Shown here piece by piece: positions 49,041 to 60,821 of a stretch of 64,000 nucleotides of DNA. The notes beneath the pieces are model-generated. The model had not been told where the DNA came from and made no database searches. It worked only from the letters and a program-made list of their open reading frames with translations. This DNA comes from Tubiluchus corallicola (Eukaryota; Priapulida; Priapulimorpha; Priapulimorphida; Tubiluchidae). Each line of letters starts with the position of its first letter. The first letter of the stretch is position 1. Position numbers and translations under genes: made by a program. The stretch is from positions 84,355 through 148,354 of the forward strand of contig JAQGDQ010000539.1 of the NCBI GenBank assembly GCA_030141605.1, written 5' to 3'.

Positions 49041-52000
49041 TCAAGCAACAGCAATTGGCGCCATCTGTTTGGCCTTGCGTTTAGCGACATCTTTTGCCTT
49101 TTCGCTAGCTGCTTTGGCTTTCTCACCAGCAGCAAGAAGTTGCTTCTTCTTGTCCATATATGGAGAAGACATCGTTAGCTGATCTGATGTTGGAAAATGC
49201 TGCTCAAGTGCAAAATGGAAACCCTGCAGTTCAAAAAACCATCTGAATGATATAAAAAGGCACCTGACAAACTGATAATGACAAATACCATTTTTTCATA
49301 TAGAACATAGTGGGTAGTATAATTCTGCAGCCACAGTTAGAAAATGTACTAGGAGACTAGTCTGTGCAAGTGCAACACACAACGTAAACCAGGGGTGTGC
49401 AAATTGCGGTACGCGGGGCCACTTGCGGCCCGCCGAGAGAATTTGTGCGGCCCGCGAAGAGATTTGTCAACCTAATGAAAGTGCGGCCCGGGCAATTAAT
49501 TGAGTGTAGCCAGCTGAAGTCCGTGTCACAATTCCAAAGATAGTGCGGGTAGTTTTTTGTACTAGATCGGATGCCATTAACCCTTACAAGACGGTTGTAG
49601 CTTGATGGCACTGTACTACACAGACTGTGTGATATACATTACTAATATGCATTGTAATGAAATTACCACTATGTGTCCTGAAAGTAGAAATATTTGGTTT
49701 GTAATATAAATTTCAATAACTTCTAAAATAGTTTCTTGAGTGTAGTAGTAATGATGTACGCAGGTCGGATGCAAAAAAATCATTATTAGGCCTTTCTGTA
49801 CTTGGCTCCTTGATAAAACTGCCTGTGGCCCACAAGAATTGCGGGAAAGTTTAATGTGGCCGGGCTAGTCAGATAATTTGCACACCCCTGATGTAAACTA
49901 TTTAACACTCTTGGGATGGTTAAAGTTTATAAGACAATATTAATTTTAGTTCCTTATGCAAACGAGTGTATACTTATTAATTAAAGGATTTTAATTATTC
50001 TGGTGTTAAGGCAAAAGTAACAGAATCATGCAAATGATCTAACAAGTACAGCTCGTCTGGCAACAGCAGCTGTGTTGAGAAAATTGTTTTTATTGCTTAG
50101 GCGAAGTACAACAACTAAGTACAAAACAGTCCTCTTCAAAAAGAAGTGTGATATGAGGTTTCATCACTGATATCCATCGATGCACAAAAAATATCTGTAC
50201 TCTGTGTTATGTAACTGTAATTCATCCAATCTCTCATTGCTGAACAATGAATGTGTAACAATGTTTAATCTAACCTTTAGAGCCTTCTGCACATTTGATT
50301 TGAACCGCTCAAGGCCAAACATGCGGATAGCACGAGAGAGACCATAAACTTGCGAATCGACCCAGGCTTGCCGGTCACACCTGGTCAGGTGACCGTCATC
50401 CTCAGTGTAGACACACCGTTCTTCTACAGTCTGAAAAATATTTTAAATCATCCGTGTAAAAAAAAGAATAATGGATATACAATAAACAAAAAAAATTAGA
50501 AAATAAACCTAACGTGCAAGCCAAAAATTTAAATAAACAACGTGTACAAAAAATGTACAAGTCTGATTTTTGGTACTTGTGTAAACAGTTTTCATAATAA
50601 AGTTTTCTACCAATACGGTAGGCGCTGATTAATAGACTCACTTTGGGATGAAAATGTTTTGACCCAATTAACCGGCTGAAACTATTATCCGACCGGTGCA
50701 GTATTACTACTATAGAAGTACGAGTCATCATTCATCAGCTTAGTATGAACTGCAAAAGCTTTAAATGTATTTTAGAAAACATTAGCAATGTCAAAATTCT
50801 TATGGCCAATTATTCAAGACAATGTACAATTATTTAAGAATACTAAATTATATAGTATAGTAATAAAAGAAGAAATTGAAAAGATTGCACAAATCTGTTT
50901 ATTTACATTAAAAATTACAAAAATTTGTGCATCCTTACTTCATTTCTTCACAAAGAAGCTAGTTTATAAAGTTCTCATACTGATGAAAAAATTGAAAATC
51001 TTTAGCTGTATGCTGCACATATTCACGCAAAACACGTTGTACCTGTTGTGCTGGAGTTACAGTTGGTGAGCGCTGGGCAAGTGATTAAGTTTAGCTTCCA
51101 GAAACATCAAGGTTAATTAATATACATTACAGTGCATCAAAAGGGAAGTAAATATGACACCAAAACCGTTAATAAAAGCTCTTTCATTATACAAAAGTAG
51201 TGATCTTATTTTAAGCACGTGAAGCAAAAATATTGAGTAAGTTAGAGAGGTTATTTGAGATAACTGCCAACAGTTCTTATACCAATTTGAATAGGACCAG
51301 CCTGTACCAGATGTTTCTGAGTCAATTAGGTGACAGATTTTATTAACCGTGAGTATAAAAACTGGCGCCTACAGTACAAGAATGTGCTCTATTTCCAGAC
51401 AGAAAAATCAGTGTAGAACAAATAGTAGAAATAATCAACAATAAAAAAAATACGACTGAATCAATGAAGTCACGTTATGGGACTTTCAATAACAAAGAAA
51501 GCTCTATCAATCACTGTAGAACATTATATTTACATGACAAGCATTAATGCTTATTATTACCATAAGGCTTTGGAGTCCAACATTACGCGTATATGTTGTT
51601 ATAGTTTTCTTCACTGGATCTACGATGGATTCCTCAACTATCCACACGGATCTGGCAGATACGACCCGTTCACCCCATTTTGGCAAATGGTTGGTTTTGG
51701 TTAAAAATCTTTTTGTGTAAAGCTTGTTGCCCCGGACTTCCCGAAATACAGTGTCTTCTGTCAAAACATGTTTACTGAAAAAAATTAGGCATTTAAATAG
51801 ATGTTTATTGTATTGCCTGAGTGATTCAATGTTTATTAAGAGCAGCTTTAAAAATCAAACTCAAATGTAATAATTAATGATTACTACAAATTCACTTCTA
51901 GGTTAAATACCTATTAGCGTCTACCTTACATCCATTCCTATTGGCCAGGCAGTTCAACTAAGTATTAACGAACGGGTCCATATGCGCGTAATGTGTGATG

Positions 52001-53337
52001 CATGATGAGTATACAACAGTTTATATTTAAGCACGTGGAAGTGTTTCCATGTGTATGTACTGCATGACGCGTGATACATATTCACTCGAACGTGATGGCT
52101 ATCATCTGATATCATCTGATGAACGTGATGGCATATCACGCATTACGCGCACATGGAGTCGTAGCTCAAGTAATTGATACTTGAAGCAATTAAAAGAAAA
52201 ACCAACCGCTGAACAACACTCATTGTATTTCAAGACACAACTAAAATATTGAGATTACCAAACAATATATGCACATAGAATGTGTTGTTTAAAAATGCAA
52301 AAAATTTAAGTCATCCTCATCTCCTGCCAAATAAACTTTGGCACGGGCATGAAAAATGACACTAGTAAAAATAAGTCATTGGATCACTTAGCAACAACTT
52401 TTAAATGCTTACGTAGCTTATTACAGACATTAGGTGACTTTTAGAAAGGCATGCAATTCTGCGAGTATACAGTAGGTATGGTTACTTAGCTTACAGAGTT
52501 CAGTTCAGCTTGTTAAAATAATTATTCTGATACTTTGTCGGGGTTAACTAGCAGAGTTTCGATGTTAGTGCTTTACCTTTGGTAATTATTTTTCAATACA
52601 TAGTAGGCAATGGTTCATCAGAAAGCAAAAAATAGTATTAATGATTTCTCATTTAATGTACTGGACAGTTTATAGTTGATAATAGTAACTGCAGCTGCTC
52701 AAGCATCTAGGTATTGTACTGTAATTAAATGACGCCATCTTTAGTTCAAAACAAAACACACCCAAGAGTGAAATGATCGTTGTAGTGTAAGCCATAGTTA
52801 AGATCAGAGAACCATAGATAACCATTGTTCACTATTAACTAGGATTGGCTTGATAGTGGTGTGATGCTGTGCACGCCTTAGCAGAAAATGGATAAACGCT
52901 TTTCTATAAATGTACAATAAATTAATCCAGTTTAAACTTGTTTAATGTGTACATCGTATACAAAAGAAGCGCCACCTTAAATTGATTTTACTACTTGCAT
53001 ACGGCACTTATCACAATTTATTGCTGAAATCTTTCTAACACATTTTTCAAATATCAAAATAAACTCAACTTCCCAAAAGCCTTGGCTTTTCTTTTAATAC
53101 ATCCTCGGCAATCTAACAATAACATATGCTGCAGCTGCTCAACATTCTAGGGATTACCAATTTTACCAGTCTCTCACTTCCAGCATTCTGACAGGTCAAC
53201 TGACAAAGAGCTCTATTTGAAAAACTGCAAGATATAATCTATTACCTATATGGGTTTGGATATCGATTCCAAAATGCTTGTGCAACTTGGTCCCATGTGT
53301 ACTCAAATATAGATAAGCCTGTCCAAAACTTAGCCAT
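49041..53337 (-). CDS. PRELID1: PRELI-domain mitochondrial lipid-transfer protein, PRELID1-like (complete, 4 exons)
   Basis: In other animals PRELID1 (yeast Ups1) works with TRIAP1/Mdm35 in the mitochondrial intermembrane space to carry phosphatidic acid to the inner membrane for cardiolipin synthesis. Minus-strand exons are 53337-53246, 51774-51561, 50430-50275 and 49223-49041, all GT-AG and in frame, for 214 aa (human 219). The N terminus is MAKFWTGLSIFEYTWDQVAQ, then AFWNRYPNPY. SKHVLTEDTVFREV, FLTKTNHLPKWGERVV, WIVEESIVDP, TVEERCVYTEDDG and SRAIRMFGLERFKSNVQKAL follow, the last being the hallmark end of the PRELI/MSF1 domain. The C-terminal 40 residues are a Lys/Ala/Glu-rich helix (AAGEKAKAASEKAKDVAKRK), as in vertebrate PRELID1. 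All four exons are undamaged. Introns hold a hAT-like MITE, a second palindromic MITE and dispersed repeats. PRELID3-type paralogues are less likely because of the PNPYSKHVLTED and Lys-rich tail. Confidence 0.96.
49390..49890. mobile_element. hAT-like MITE (501 bp) in the last PRELID1 intron
   Basis: It begins CAGGGGTGTGCAAATTGCGG and ends ATAATTTGCACACCCCTG, a clear inverted terminal repeat of about 17 bp. It is flanked by ACGTAAAC (49382-49389) and ATGTAAAC (49891-49898), 7 of 8 identical. Inside there are GCGGCCCG-rich subterminal blocks and no transposase. The low divergence of the flanks suggests it is the youngest of the three hAT-like MITEs here. Confidence 0.88.
50618..50676 (-). repeat. 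dispersed repeat family R2 copy (PRELID1 intron 2)
   Basis: Reverse orientation of the 24908-24968 copy: GTAGGCGCTGATTAATAGAC then TCACTTTGGG, with GTTTTGACCCAATTAACCGG at the other end. Confidence 0.55.
51301..51372 (+). repeat. dispersed repeat family R2 copy (PRELID1 intron 2)
   Basis: CCTGTACCAGATGTTTCTGA, GTCAATTAGGTGAC, TATTAACCGTGAGT and a terminal GGCGCCTAC. It aligns nearly end to end with 54010-54080. Confidence 0.6.
51977..52157. mobile_element. palindromic MITE-like element (181 bp) in PRELID1 intron 1
   Basis: The left end TCCATATGCGCGTAATGTGT then GATGC is an imperfect inverted copy of the right end (TCCATGTGCGCGTAATGCGT then GATATGC when reversed), about 27 bp. Internal ATCATCTGATATCATCTGAT and CGTGATGGC repeats add further symmetry. 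No target-site duplication could be fixed. Confidence 0.6.
52245..53095 (+). repeat. dispersed repeat family R3, copy 1 (PRELID1 intron 1)
   Basis: About 850 bp, collinear and diverged relative to 61375-62095. Shared blocks include CTTAGCTTAYAGAG, GGCGTTAACTAGC (GGGGTTAACTAGC here), GATACATAGTAGGCA (AATACATAGTAGGCA here), AAAGCAAAAAATG/A, ATGACGCCAT, AGTGAAATGATCG/AGTGATCGCG and CTTTGGCTTTT. It stops about 150 bp short of PRELID1 exon 1. A CTGCAGCTGCTCAA block inside it (about 52690) recurs just outside at about 53128. Confidence 0.7.
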
Positions 53338-56300
53338 GATTTAAGGCATTTATTGTGATTACTGGCTCTATGCAATCTCACACACACCTAAAGAATAGTG
53401 AAGTTGTATATCAGACAGAGTAAGTACTAACAGTAGTTTGTTTCTATTGAAAATGTGAAAGAACTAAAGTGGGAGAAAGATGTTGTTGTACTTATGTATT
53501 AGCTTAATTTGCTACTAAGAGATATAACAAAATTGTCACAAAGGCAAAAGACAAATAGTAGTTCTAAATAATTAACAACAAAATACATAGACAGGCTACA
53601 TCTTTTCTTTGGCTTGCATGCATGCGTACAACCCAAATAGCTACTTTACGAAGCTACAAAGCCAAACTCCATGCATACTAAAATTGTGCTGGCTGCACGT
53701 GTCGCAGAACTTATTAAAACAAATTTTTTACAAAACAAGTTTTAAAGTCAAACTTGGTCATGCAAGCTGAATCGAAAATGAAATTATGGAGGTTCAGTTT
53801 TTCAAAATGCATTAAAACAATGCTACACTACAAAAATCAAAAAAAATGTTTCAATTAATTTTCTACCTAAAAATTCCAACTTTTATGTATGAGTAAGTAT
53901 ACCTAGCTATAACAGTTATTGAAATCAATCTCTACAAATATTTCAAACTAACAAGTTTTTATAGCGAAAGTCAGTTGCGGTTAAATATATGCATTTATCA
54001 TTATAATTACCTGTACCAGGTGTTTTGAATCAAATAGGTGACTAATTCTATTAACCATGAGTCTAATAAACGACGCCTATATATATATATATATAGTTCA
54101 TATTTATAAATGTTAATTGGTGTTATAAGATACAGAAGTATGAGGTGAGTCCTCTGATTCAGGTTGGTCATAACCTCAACAAATTTGTTTTGATCAACTT
54201 TCAGTAGACTTCAAAGGGAAACCAAGAAGGATAAAATTCTTGAACAATCAATGGTATGGGTTGGATAATTAGTCTTAAAATAACCGTCAACATTATCACC
54301 ATTATTATTGATACATAAACATATTATTACGTTCCTAATAAACAATACAATTTTTGCACAATAATCAAACTTTAATTTACAAAGCTGTTGTGTTAATATC
54401 GATCGATTTAATCTATCTTTAAACTCTTGACAGCTCATTTTCAATGCTACGCTCCCAGACGAGCACGAGACTCATACACTGTCTGGCACAGCATGTTGTT
54501 TCTATTAAATTTCAGTTGAGGGCTGGGCTGGACACAAGTAAAAAATACTAATTGTGTAATAAGTTAATTTACCTTAACAAGTGTAACACTTAACAAATAA
54601 GTGTTAAGCTTCAGACTAAGTTTAATTTTGCGGCTCAGGCAGATAGTAAAAAAATTAATAATTTCTTGGAACAAGTAATAGCCTAACACAGCAGGCTAAT
54701 ATAACGTACTCATTGAGCCAATCCACCACAGCGATTAATCGATTGCTCGGCGAAAACTGACATGTTGATAGTGACCGAGTGCTATAAATTCTAAGCATTC
54801 TCTAATTGACTAGTTCTAACGAATCTTAATTCTCTTTCTGCGTTATCCCGAATACGAAATTTTTCACCGTCATCAAACAATGAAAAATTATTTCAATACG
54901 GTGACGTAACGGCATTTAATATTTCATGGCTTAATATTAGTTTTTTTGTTATTTACTTGGACTCCAGCTGCAAGACTCGAGGAACATTACAATCATAATG
55001 CATTGTTTATCAATTCACTATAGCCAACACAGCTAAATTTTTATGCCTACCGAGAAGGAGTCTGCGGTCACATGAGTTAATAAGTTTAATGATGCGAACT
55101 GTAATTAATTTTTATTGTTACAAATTATCACCTAAGCCACTCGTCATCTACCATATTACCGTACTGGAGAATGGCATGGAAAAGTGGTTACATGTGGCGC
55201 CATCAACCAGAAGAAAAACTAAAATGAGGGCACTCAAAAGAGGTTCATATCCACGCCCTGACTGAAGTCACTACGGGTCGAAATATATTGGAGTTTTTGA
55301 GTTAGATAATTAATGTGGAATTTTTGTAAGTTAGGGTAACTAAATGTTAGGTAATGTGCTGTGTCCACGTTTTATCATGCTTTCATAGTTTATACATTCT
55401 TGTGATTATTTAAAAAAAATTTTTATAAAAGACTAAATTAAAAATAAATAAAGATGGTAGTTCAAACTATGGTAAAGTGGACGATTGACGTCATGGAAAC
55501 TACTAAGAGTAAGAGCAAGAATTTATTGTTTACTTGGTCGCTAAAAAATAGTGACATGCGACTATTGTTTCCATAACCTAAGATGCTAGTTACAGTAAAA
55601 TACAGACGATAAGACAATAATTTAAATAGCAGTTACAATAGTCTACAGGGCATTAAACGAGTAAAAAATCGAACTTAAGATTAGACATTCGCATAAGTCA
55701 TATAATTATAATATGACTGTTGACATAACAGTTTATACAATTTCATTGATATGAGATAAAAGTTCGGAAATCAGTTTACTTTTTTTTACAATAATAAAAT
55801 AATTATTTATTAGATCTGACAAATAACAATGAGATGCGACAAGAATTTGAATTGATCATAAATACGTGTATACACAAATACAGTACACTATACACACTAT
55901 AAAAAGAAATGCGCGTATATATACGTATTCATGATCAACTCATTCTTACAGCGTCTGATTGTTATTTGTAATTGCTTAACTTGGCCTTTTCTTTTTACTG
56001 TTGATTGTCATAAACGACTTCTTATTTCCTAATAACTTATATACATGACTGTATAAAATTTACTCTGAGGTGCAAGTTTTAGTATTTAACTTACGTACAC
56101 AATTGCACGAAATTACTCTTAGTAAGTCTTTCACTATTCAATAACTAGCATATTTAGACGTGATCACTTTTCCATATCATACAACACTGTTCGTCGGGTA
56201 AATAATACTTTGGATGACTGTGATGTTCGCGCACAGGCTAAGAGGAATAATAATAGTACAGTTCTTTTTAGAGTAATTTGGTTCATCATTTTTGGGGTCA

Positions 56301-56999
56301 AACTAAATATATTAGTGACCGCTATTCATAATGGTCACTGATTCAACGGCATAATGTGTTTACGCGCCACCAGATAGCACCAGTTAGCGATTTATGTGAA
56401 GCCAAAAAGAACAGAAGCCAGAACGAAAGCACCAAAATTCAGAGAAAAATCTAATGGGCATGCGTAACTGTGACTTCGTTGAACACGCGTTATTACTGAG
56501 AGAGATAGAGAACACAGAATATGTAGAACCATTGCTGCATTGACTACCGTTTCTGAATATTTTCTACTGACTAAACAATTGACATAACAGTTAGAAACTG
56601 CGCAACAATATCATTTTGCACTAACACTTTGAACCAACATTGTAACTGAATGAAAATTTGCAGTTTATGAACCAAACACGCAGTTGAAAAGTATAAAGTT
56701 TGTTATTTGTGATGTTTTTGTGTTGTGGACCGGTGAAAGGTCATGCGCTTCAGATGAAATGTTTACATTTGAAGCTCGTGTAAAGAAGATATTGCGTGTA
56801 CACAACGTAAAATAGGTGATGTCACGTGACAGATATAAATGTAAGTTATCTCATATTTTGTGAAATTCTTTAACATTTTTGGTTATGATCGAACTAGCTA
56901 CATAGGTCTTATTAAGACTGGAATTGCTTGTTCATCTTTTTATTGATTTCGTGTAAGTAGCTATACAAAATTATCAGCCCATCTAAAGTGCAAAAATGA
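53338..56999. other. 5' flank of PRELID1-like gene and non-coding DNA
   Basis: This is upstream of the PRELID1 start on the minus strand and presumably includes its promoter and 5' UTR, but no transcription start or TATA box can be assigned. A (TA)n run at about 54079-54096 follows an R2 copy. No other exon was recognised. Confidence 0.4.
54010..54080 (+). repeat. dispersed repeat family R2 copy upstream of PRELID1
   Basis: CCTGTACCAGGTGTTTTGAA, TCAAATAGGTGAC, TATTAACCATGAGTCTAATA and a terminal GACGCCTAT, matching 51301-51372. A (TA)n microsatellite starts immediately after it. Confidence 0.6.
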
Positions 57000-57330
57000 A
57001 AGAAAAGAGAAAGAAAGAAAAAACAAAGAAAGAAAAGAAGGAAGGAAAGAAGCAAAGAATAAAAACAAACAAAGAAAGAATAAGTGAGTGAGTGAGTGAA
57101 TGAATGAATGAATCAATGAATAATTGAAAAAAACGTTGGGTAGATAAGGAAATAAATGATTAAATTCATGTAAATGAATGCATGAGTGAGTGAATGAATA
57201 AGTAAAAAAATAAATGAGTGATTTAATGAGAGAATGTTAAATAAATAAAACTGTAAAAATCAATTAATGAATAACTAATAATTAACTAATTAATAACCAA
57301 TAACTGAACGAGTGAACAGTAAATAAACAA
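57000..57330 (+). repeat. degenerate tetranucleotide tract (GAAA)n then (GAGT/GAAT)n
   Basis: AAAGAAAGAAAG-type sequence (57000-57080) grades into GAGTGAGTGAGTGAATGAAT (about 57084) and then into decayed TGAATGAA/TAAATAAA-like sequence up to about 57330, just before the 62-bp minisatellite. Confidence 0.85.
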
Positions 57331-57358
57331 ATAATGAGCAACCGAACAAATGAGCGAG

Positions 57359-58525
57359 TTCTGTTCAAGCTTGATTTACACGGCTTATCATGCATCTGGT
57401 GTGTCATATCTTGTCACACATTCTGTTCAAGCTTGATTTACACAGCTTATCATGCATCTGGTGTGTCATATCTTGTCACACATTCTGTTCAAGCTTGCCA
57501 CCATGCATCTGGTGTGTCATATCTTGTCACACATTCTGTTCAAGCTTGATTTACATGGCTTATCATGCATCTGGTGTGTCATATCTTGTCACACATTCTG
57601 TTCAAGCTTGATTTACATGGCTTACCATGCAGCTGGTGTGTCATATCTTGTCACACATTCTGTTCAAGCTTGATTTACATGGCTTATCATGCATCTGGTG
57701 TGTCATATCTTGTCACACATTCTGTTCACGCTTGATTTACACGACTTATCATGCATCTGGTGTGTCATATCTTGTCACACATTCTGTTCAAGCTTGATTT
57801 ACATGGCTTACCATGCAGCTGGTGTGTCATATCTTGTCACACATTCTGTTCAAGCTTGATTTACATGGCTTACCATGCAGCTGGTGTGTCATGTCTTGTC
57901 ACACATTCTGTTCAAGCTTGATTTACATGGCTTACCATGCAGCTGGTATGTCATGTCTTGTCACACATTTTGTCCAAACGTGATTTACACGGCTTACCAT
58001 GCAGCTGGTGTGTCATATCTTGTCACACATTCTGTTCAAGCTTGATTTACATGGCTTACCATGCAGCTGGTGTGTCATATCTTGTCACACATTCTGTTCA
58101 AGCTTGATTTACATGGCTTACCATGCAACTGGTGTGTAATGTCTTGTCACACATTCTGTTCAAGCTTGCCACCATGCAGCTGGTGTGTCATATCTTGTCA
58201 AACATTCTGTTCAAGCTTGATTTACACGGCTTACCATGCAGCTGGTATGTCATGTCTTGTCACACATTTTGTTGAAGCTTGATTTACACGGTTTACCCTG
58301 CAGCAGACGTGACATGTCCTGTCACACATTCCGTTCAGTTCAAGCTTAATTTACACGGTTTATCATGCAGCTGATATGACCTGTTTTGTCACATGCTCTG
58401 TTCAAGCTTGACTTACGCAGCTTATCGTGCTGCTGATATGACGTGTCTTGCCACATGTTCTGTTCAAGCTTGACTTGGACAATTTATCATGCAGATAGCG
58501 CTAGGTGTCTTGTCACACGTTCTGG
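57359..58525 (+). repeat. 62-bp minisatellite, about 19 units
   Basis: Unit starts with CTGTTCAAGCTTGATTTACA then YGGCTTAYCATGCAKCTGG and TGTGTCATATCTTGTCACAC. Starts at 57361, 57423, 57485, 57536, 57598 and so on give a 62-bp period. Two units (57485 and 58156) share the same 11-bp deletion (51 bp long). The left units are nearly identical, while those after about 58290 are increasingly diverged. Almost every unit has a HindIII site (AAGCTT). Open frames across the array are frame-shifting repeat artefacts, not genes. Confidence 0.95.
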
Positions 58526-60821
58526 TTTACACTTCTGCAACTCTTGCAAGCACTGTGGACAAGACTAATAAGACTAATGCATTTAATTTGTAATAAGAAT
58601 GGCAGTAATGTAGTGAGCTTTAATTATTGACACTAAATTCGCGTCGATGAGAACGTTGATATTACAAATGTCCTAAGGACTATAAGTTGGCATTCCGGTA
58701 ATGGTCTAGGAGGGTAATTTCGGTGAGGGGATTTGCAGCAATGGTCTGGAGGTTCAAGAGCAAAGCCCTATAAAAATTTGGAAAGTACGCTTCTGAAATG
58801 TCAAGTTTATTAGTATTTTCACCACTTATATCAATTACTCGTATTTTCAATGACAATGGCAGCCACTGCTTCATGAATATTTATTAACATTCAAGTTAGA
58901 AATGGATTAAATAAGGGGTAACATAATTTGAAGCCAGACGCTGAAATTAACGGTCAGCACTTTAAAGTTTTAAATTATTATGTGGGGCCTGAAATTTTTG
59001 TATTATAGGCTGGGGGGGTATCTTCAGCAAAAATCAGTAAAGTCTTATCTTCATAGCAGCGGGTCTGTTTATAAAACAAGCAACGGCAAACCGTGCAGTC
59101 TCAAGTCATATCAGTTCACACATCAGTTCACGTTCATCTGAAAAGTTTTTTATTTTGTATCTCCCTGTTTTTATATCGTAATTTAATGCTTGAGTGATAA
59201 CCTCTGCGTAACTTCTGAGTTTCAATATGATCCAGGTTTACTAGGCCTGACATTTATTTAGCATATTAGAATAATAGAGTAAAATGAGCTTATATCGGAC
59301 AAAGGGCTTCAGGCTTTTATTAAAAATAGCAAAGTAGTACAGACATTGCTTTTCCTCTTCTTAATTAATGAGAAGATAAACTAATTTATGTACTACGTTA
59401 TTTTTAGCCAAAGCGTGAAGTTCGTTGTACTGTAATACCAAGTGTATGACATTAGCCAATTTTATTATACTGTGCAAAAACCATGTACTACAGTTATTTT
59501 CTAAGTTGTTGTCCTTGGCTTCAGATAGACCGCACGAAAGACTGGTTGAAAGTTCTGCTGGTGCCTTTTCGCCGAGATGATTTGTACGCGAGCAAATTTA
59601 TTATATTTTTAAACGGATGACATTGACTTCATTGAACTCGAAATAATACCATCATTTGTGAACAAAATAATCAGTTTCCTGAAATGCTGCCGTACTATTT
59701 AACTTTTTGTGCTGCATGGTTCTGATGACATTTAACCTCATTTGCGGGACTGCTAGAGTTGCCTGATACTGTGCCTCAATTCCTTATTGTTCCGGATACT
59801 TCAAAACTCTAGGCACACTTGCAAGAAAAGAAATCCCTTGACTATAGCGTACAGATGTGTCAAAGGGTAAATATTGCCATTCAAAGCAGGTTTAAAGTAA
59901 TTACTCTAGCTGGACTAATGACGCTAGACAGCAGAGATATAAAATGGTTTTGTCACGACCTATATATACATATATATGTCGCGAGAAATTGTGGGGTTAT
60001 TGGTGGATGAATGTTCGATCTATTAATATTATTATTACCATTAATATGGCAAAAATGGTAGAACTGGGTGAATGTTTTCGTTCTAATTAAATAACATTCT
60101 CTAACAGCAATGGGATTTTTGCCAAACCTAGTTATTTTTATGACGTTAACCAGGAAGTCTCTAAATTTTGTTTGAAACCAAGCATTCCTGGCAGTGACTT
60201 GACAGTGGACACTCAATCTGTCGGTCATTAGAAGACTCTTGTCCAGGCTGTCCTGTTAAATTAATGAACTCTGTTTATTGCCATTGAATGATCGCCCGTT
60301 GATAATATCGGCTGTAGGCCTACTTAATGCAATGATATTATCCTGCCAGAGGGCGACAAAGTCAAAACGCAGCACTCACAGGTGCTGGAAGCAACCGTTG
60401 TAAATCATCACTTTGATTACAACATCACTCACTCTGAAACACGGAAAATTTGAATTTGATAGGTAGATATCGATACTATATAACAAAAAAGCAATAATAA
60501 GATAACATCTTATGTAAGAGAAGCCCCTTTAACGTGTCTGCCCTTATGTTGGATTCTCTCCTCAGGCAATCGACTGATGAAAGCAAATTTTCTCTCAGAA
60601 GCTTCATCAATATAAATTACAGCTCTTTCGGCATCGCTCATTACTCCCACGGTACAAATTGTGTTGACTTTCCGTAAAACGTTTCCAGCATTTCTTATCC
60701 GTAGTGGACTTATGAGCTAAACAAGCTGTTGGCCTAGGATCTCACAATCTATTCAGAATGCACTGGCATATTTTAGCACTTTGACCTTGTGTTTTTCGTA
60801 CGCACACTTTGTGCTTACTTA
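58526..60821. other. mostly non-coding, with a few unassigned exon-like frames
   Basis: No gene was recognised. Three short frames have coding-like composition: 58874-58680 (-), 59525-59620 (+, preceded by CCTTGGCTTCAG) and 60720-60510 (-). None resembles a family I can name and none could be joined to neighbours. Confidence 0.3.

Noticed and set aside
50402-50731. 109-codon minus-strand frame
   Set aside because: It runs into PRELID1 exon 3 out of frame and covers intronic sequence; it is a shadow of the real exon.
52085-52140. Hammerhead ribozyme (CTGATGA present)
   Set aside because: The required GAAA core and paired stems are absent; the motif is part of a palindromic repeat.
57334-58282. 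Several overlapping 70-codon frames with repeated Cys/His peptides
   Set aside because: They come from the 62-bp minisatellite. Because 62 is not a multiple of three, the same peptide appears in all three frames, which is a repeat artefact.
57359-58525. CRISPR-like regular array
   Set aside because: Units are contiguous with no unique spacers, and the genome is eukaryotic.
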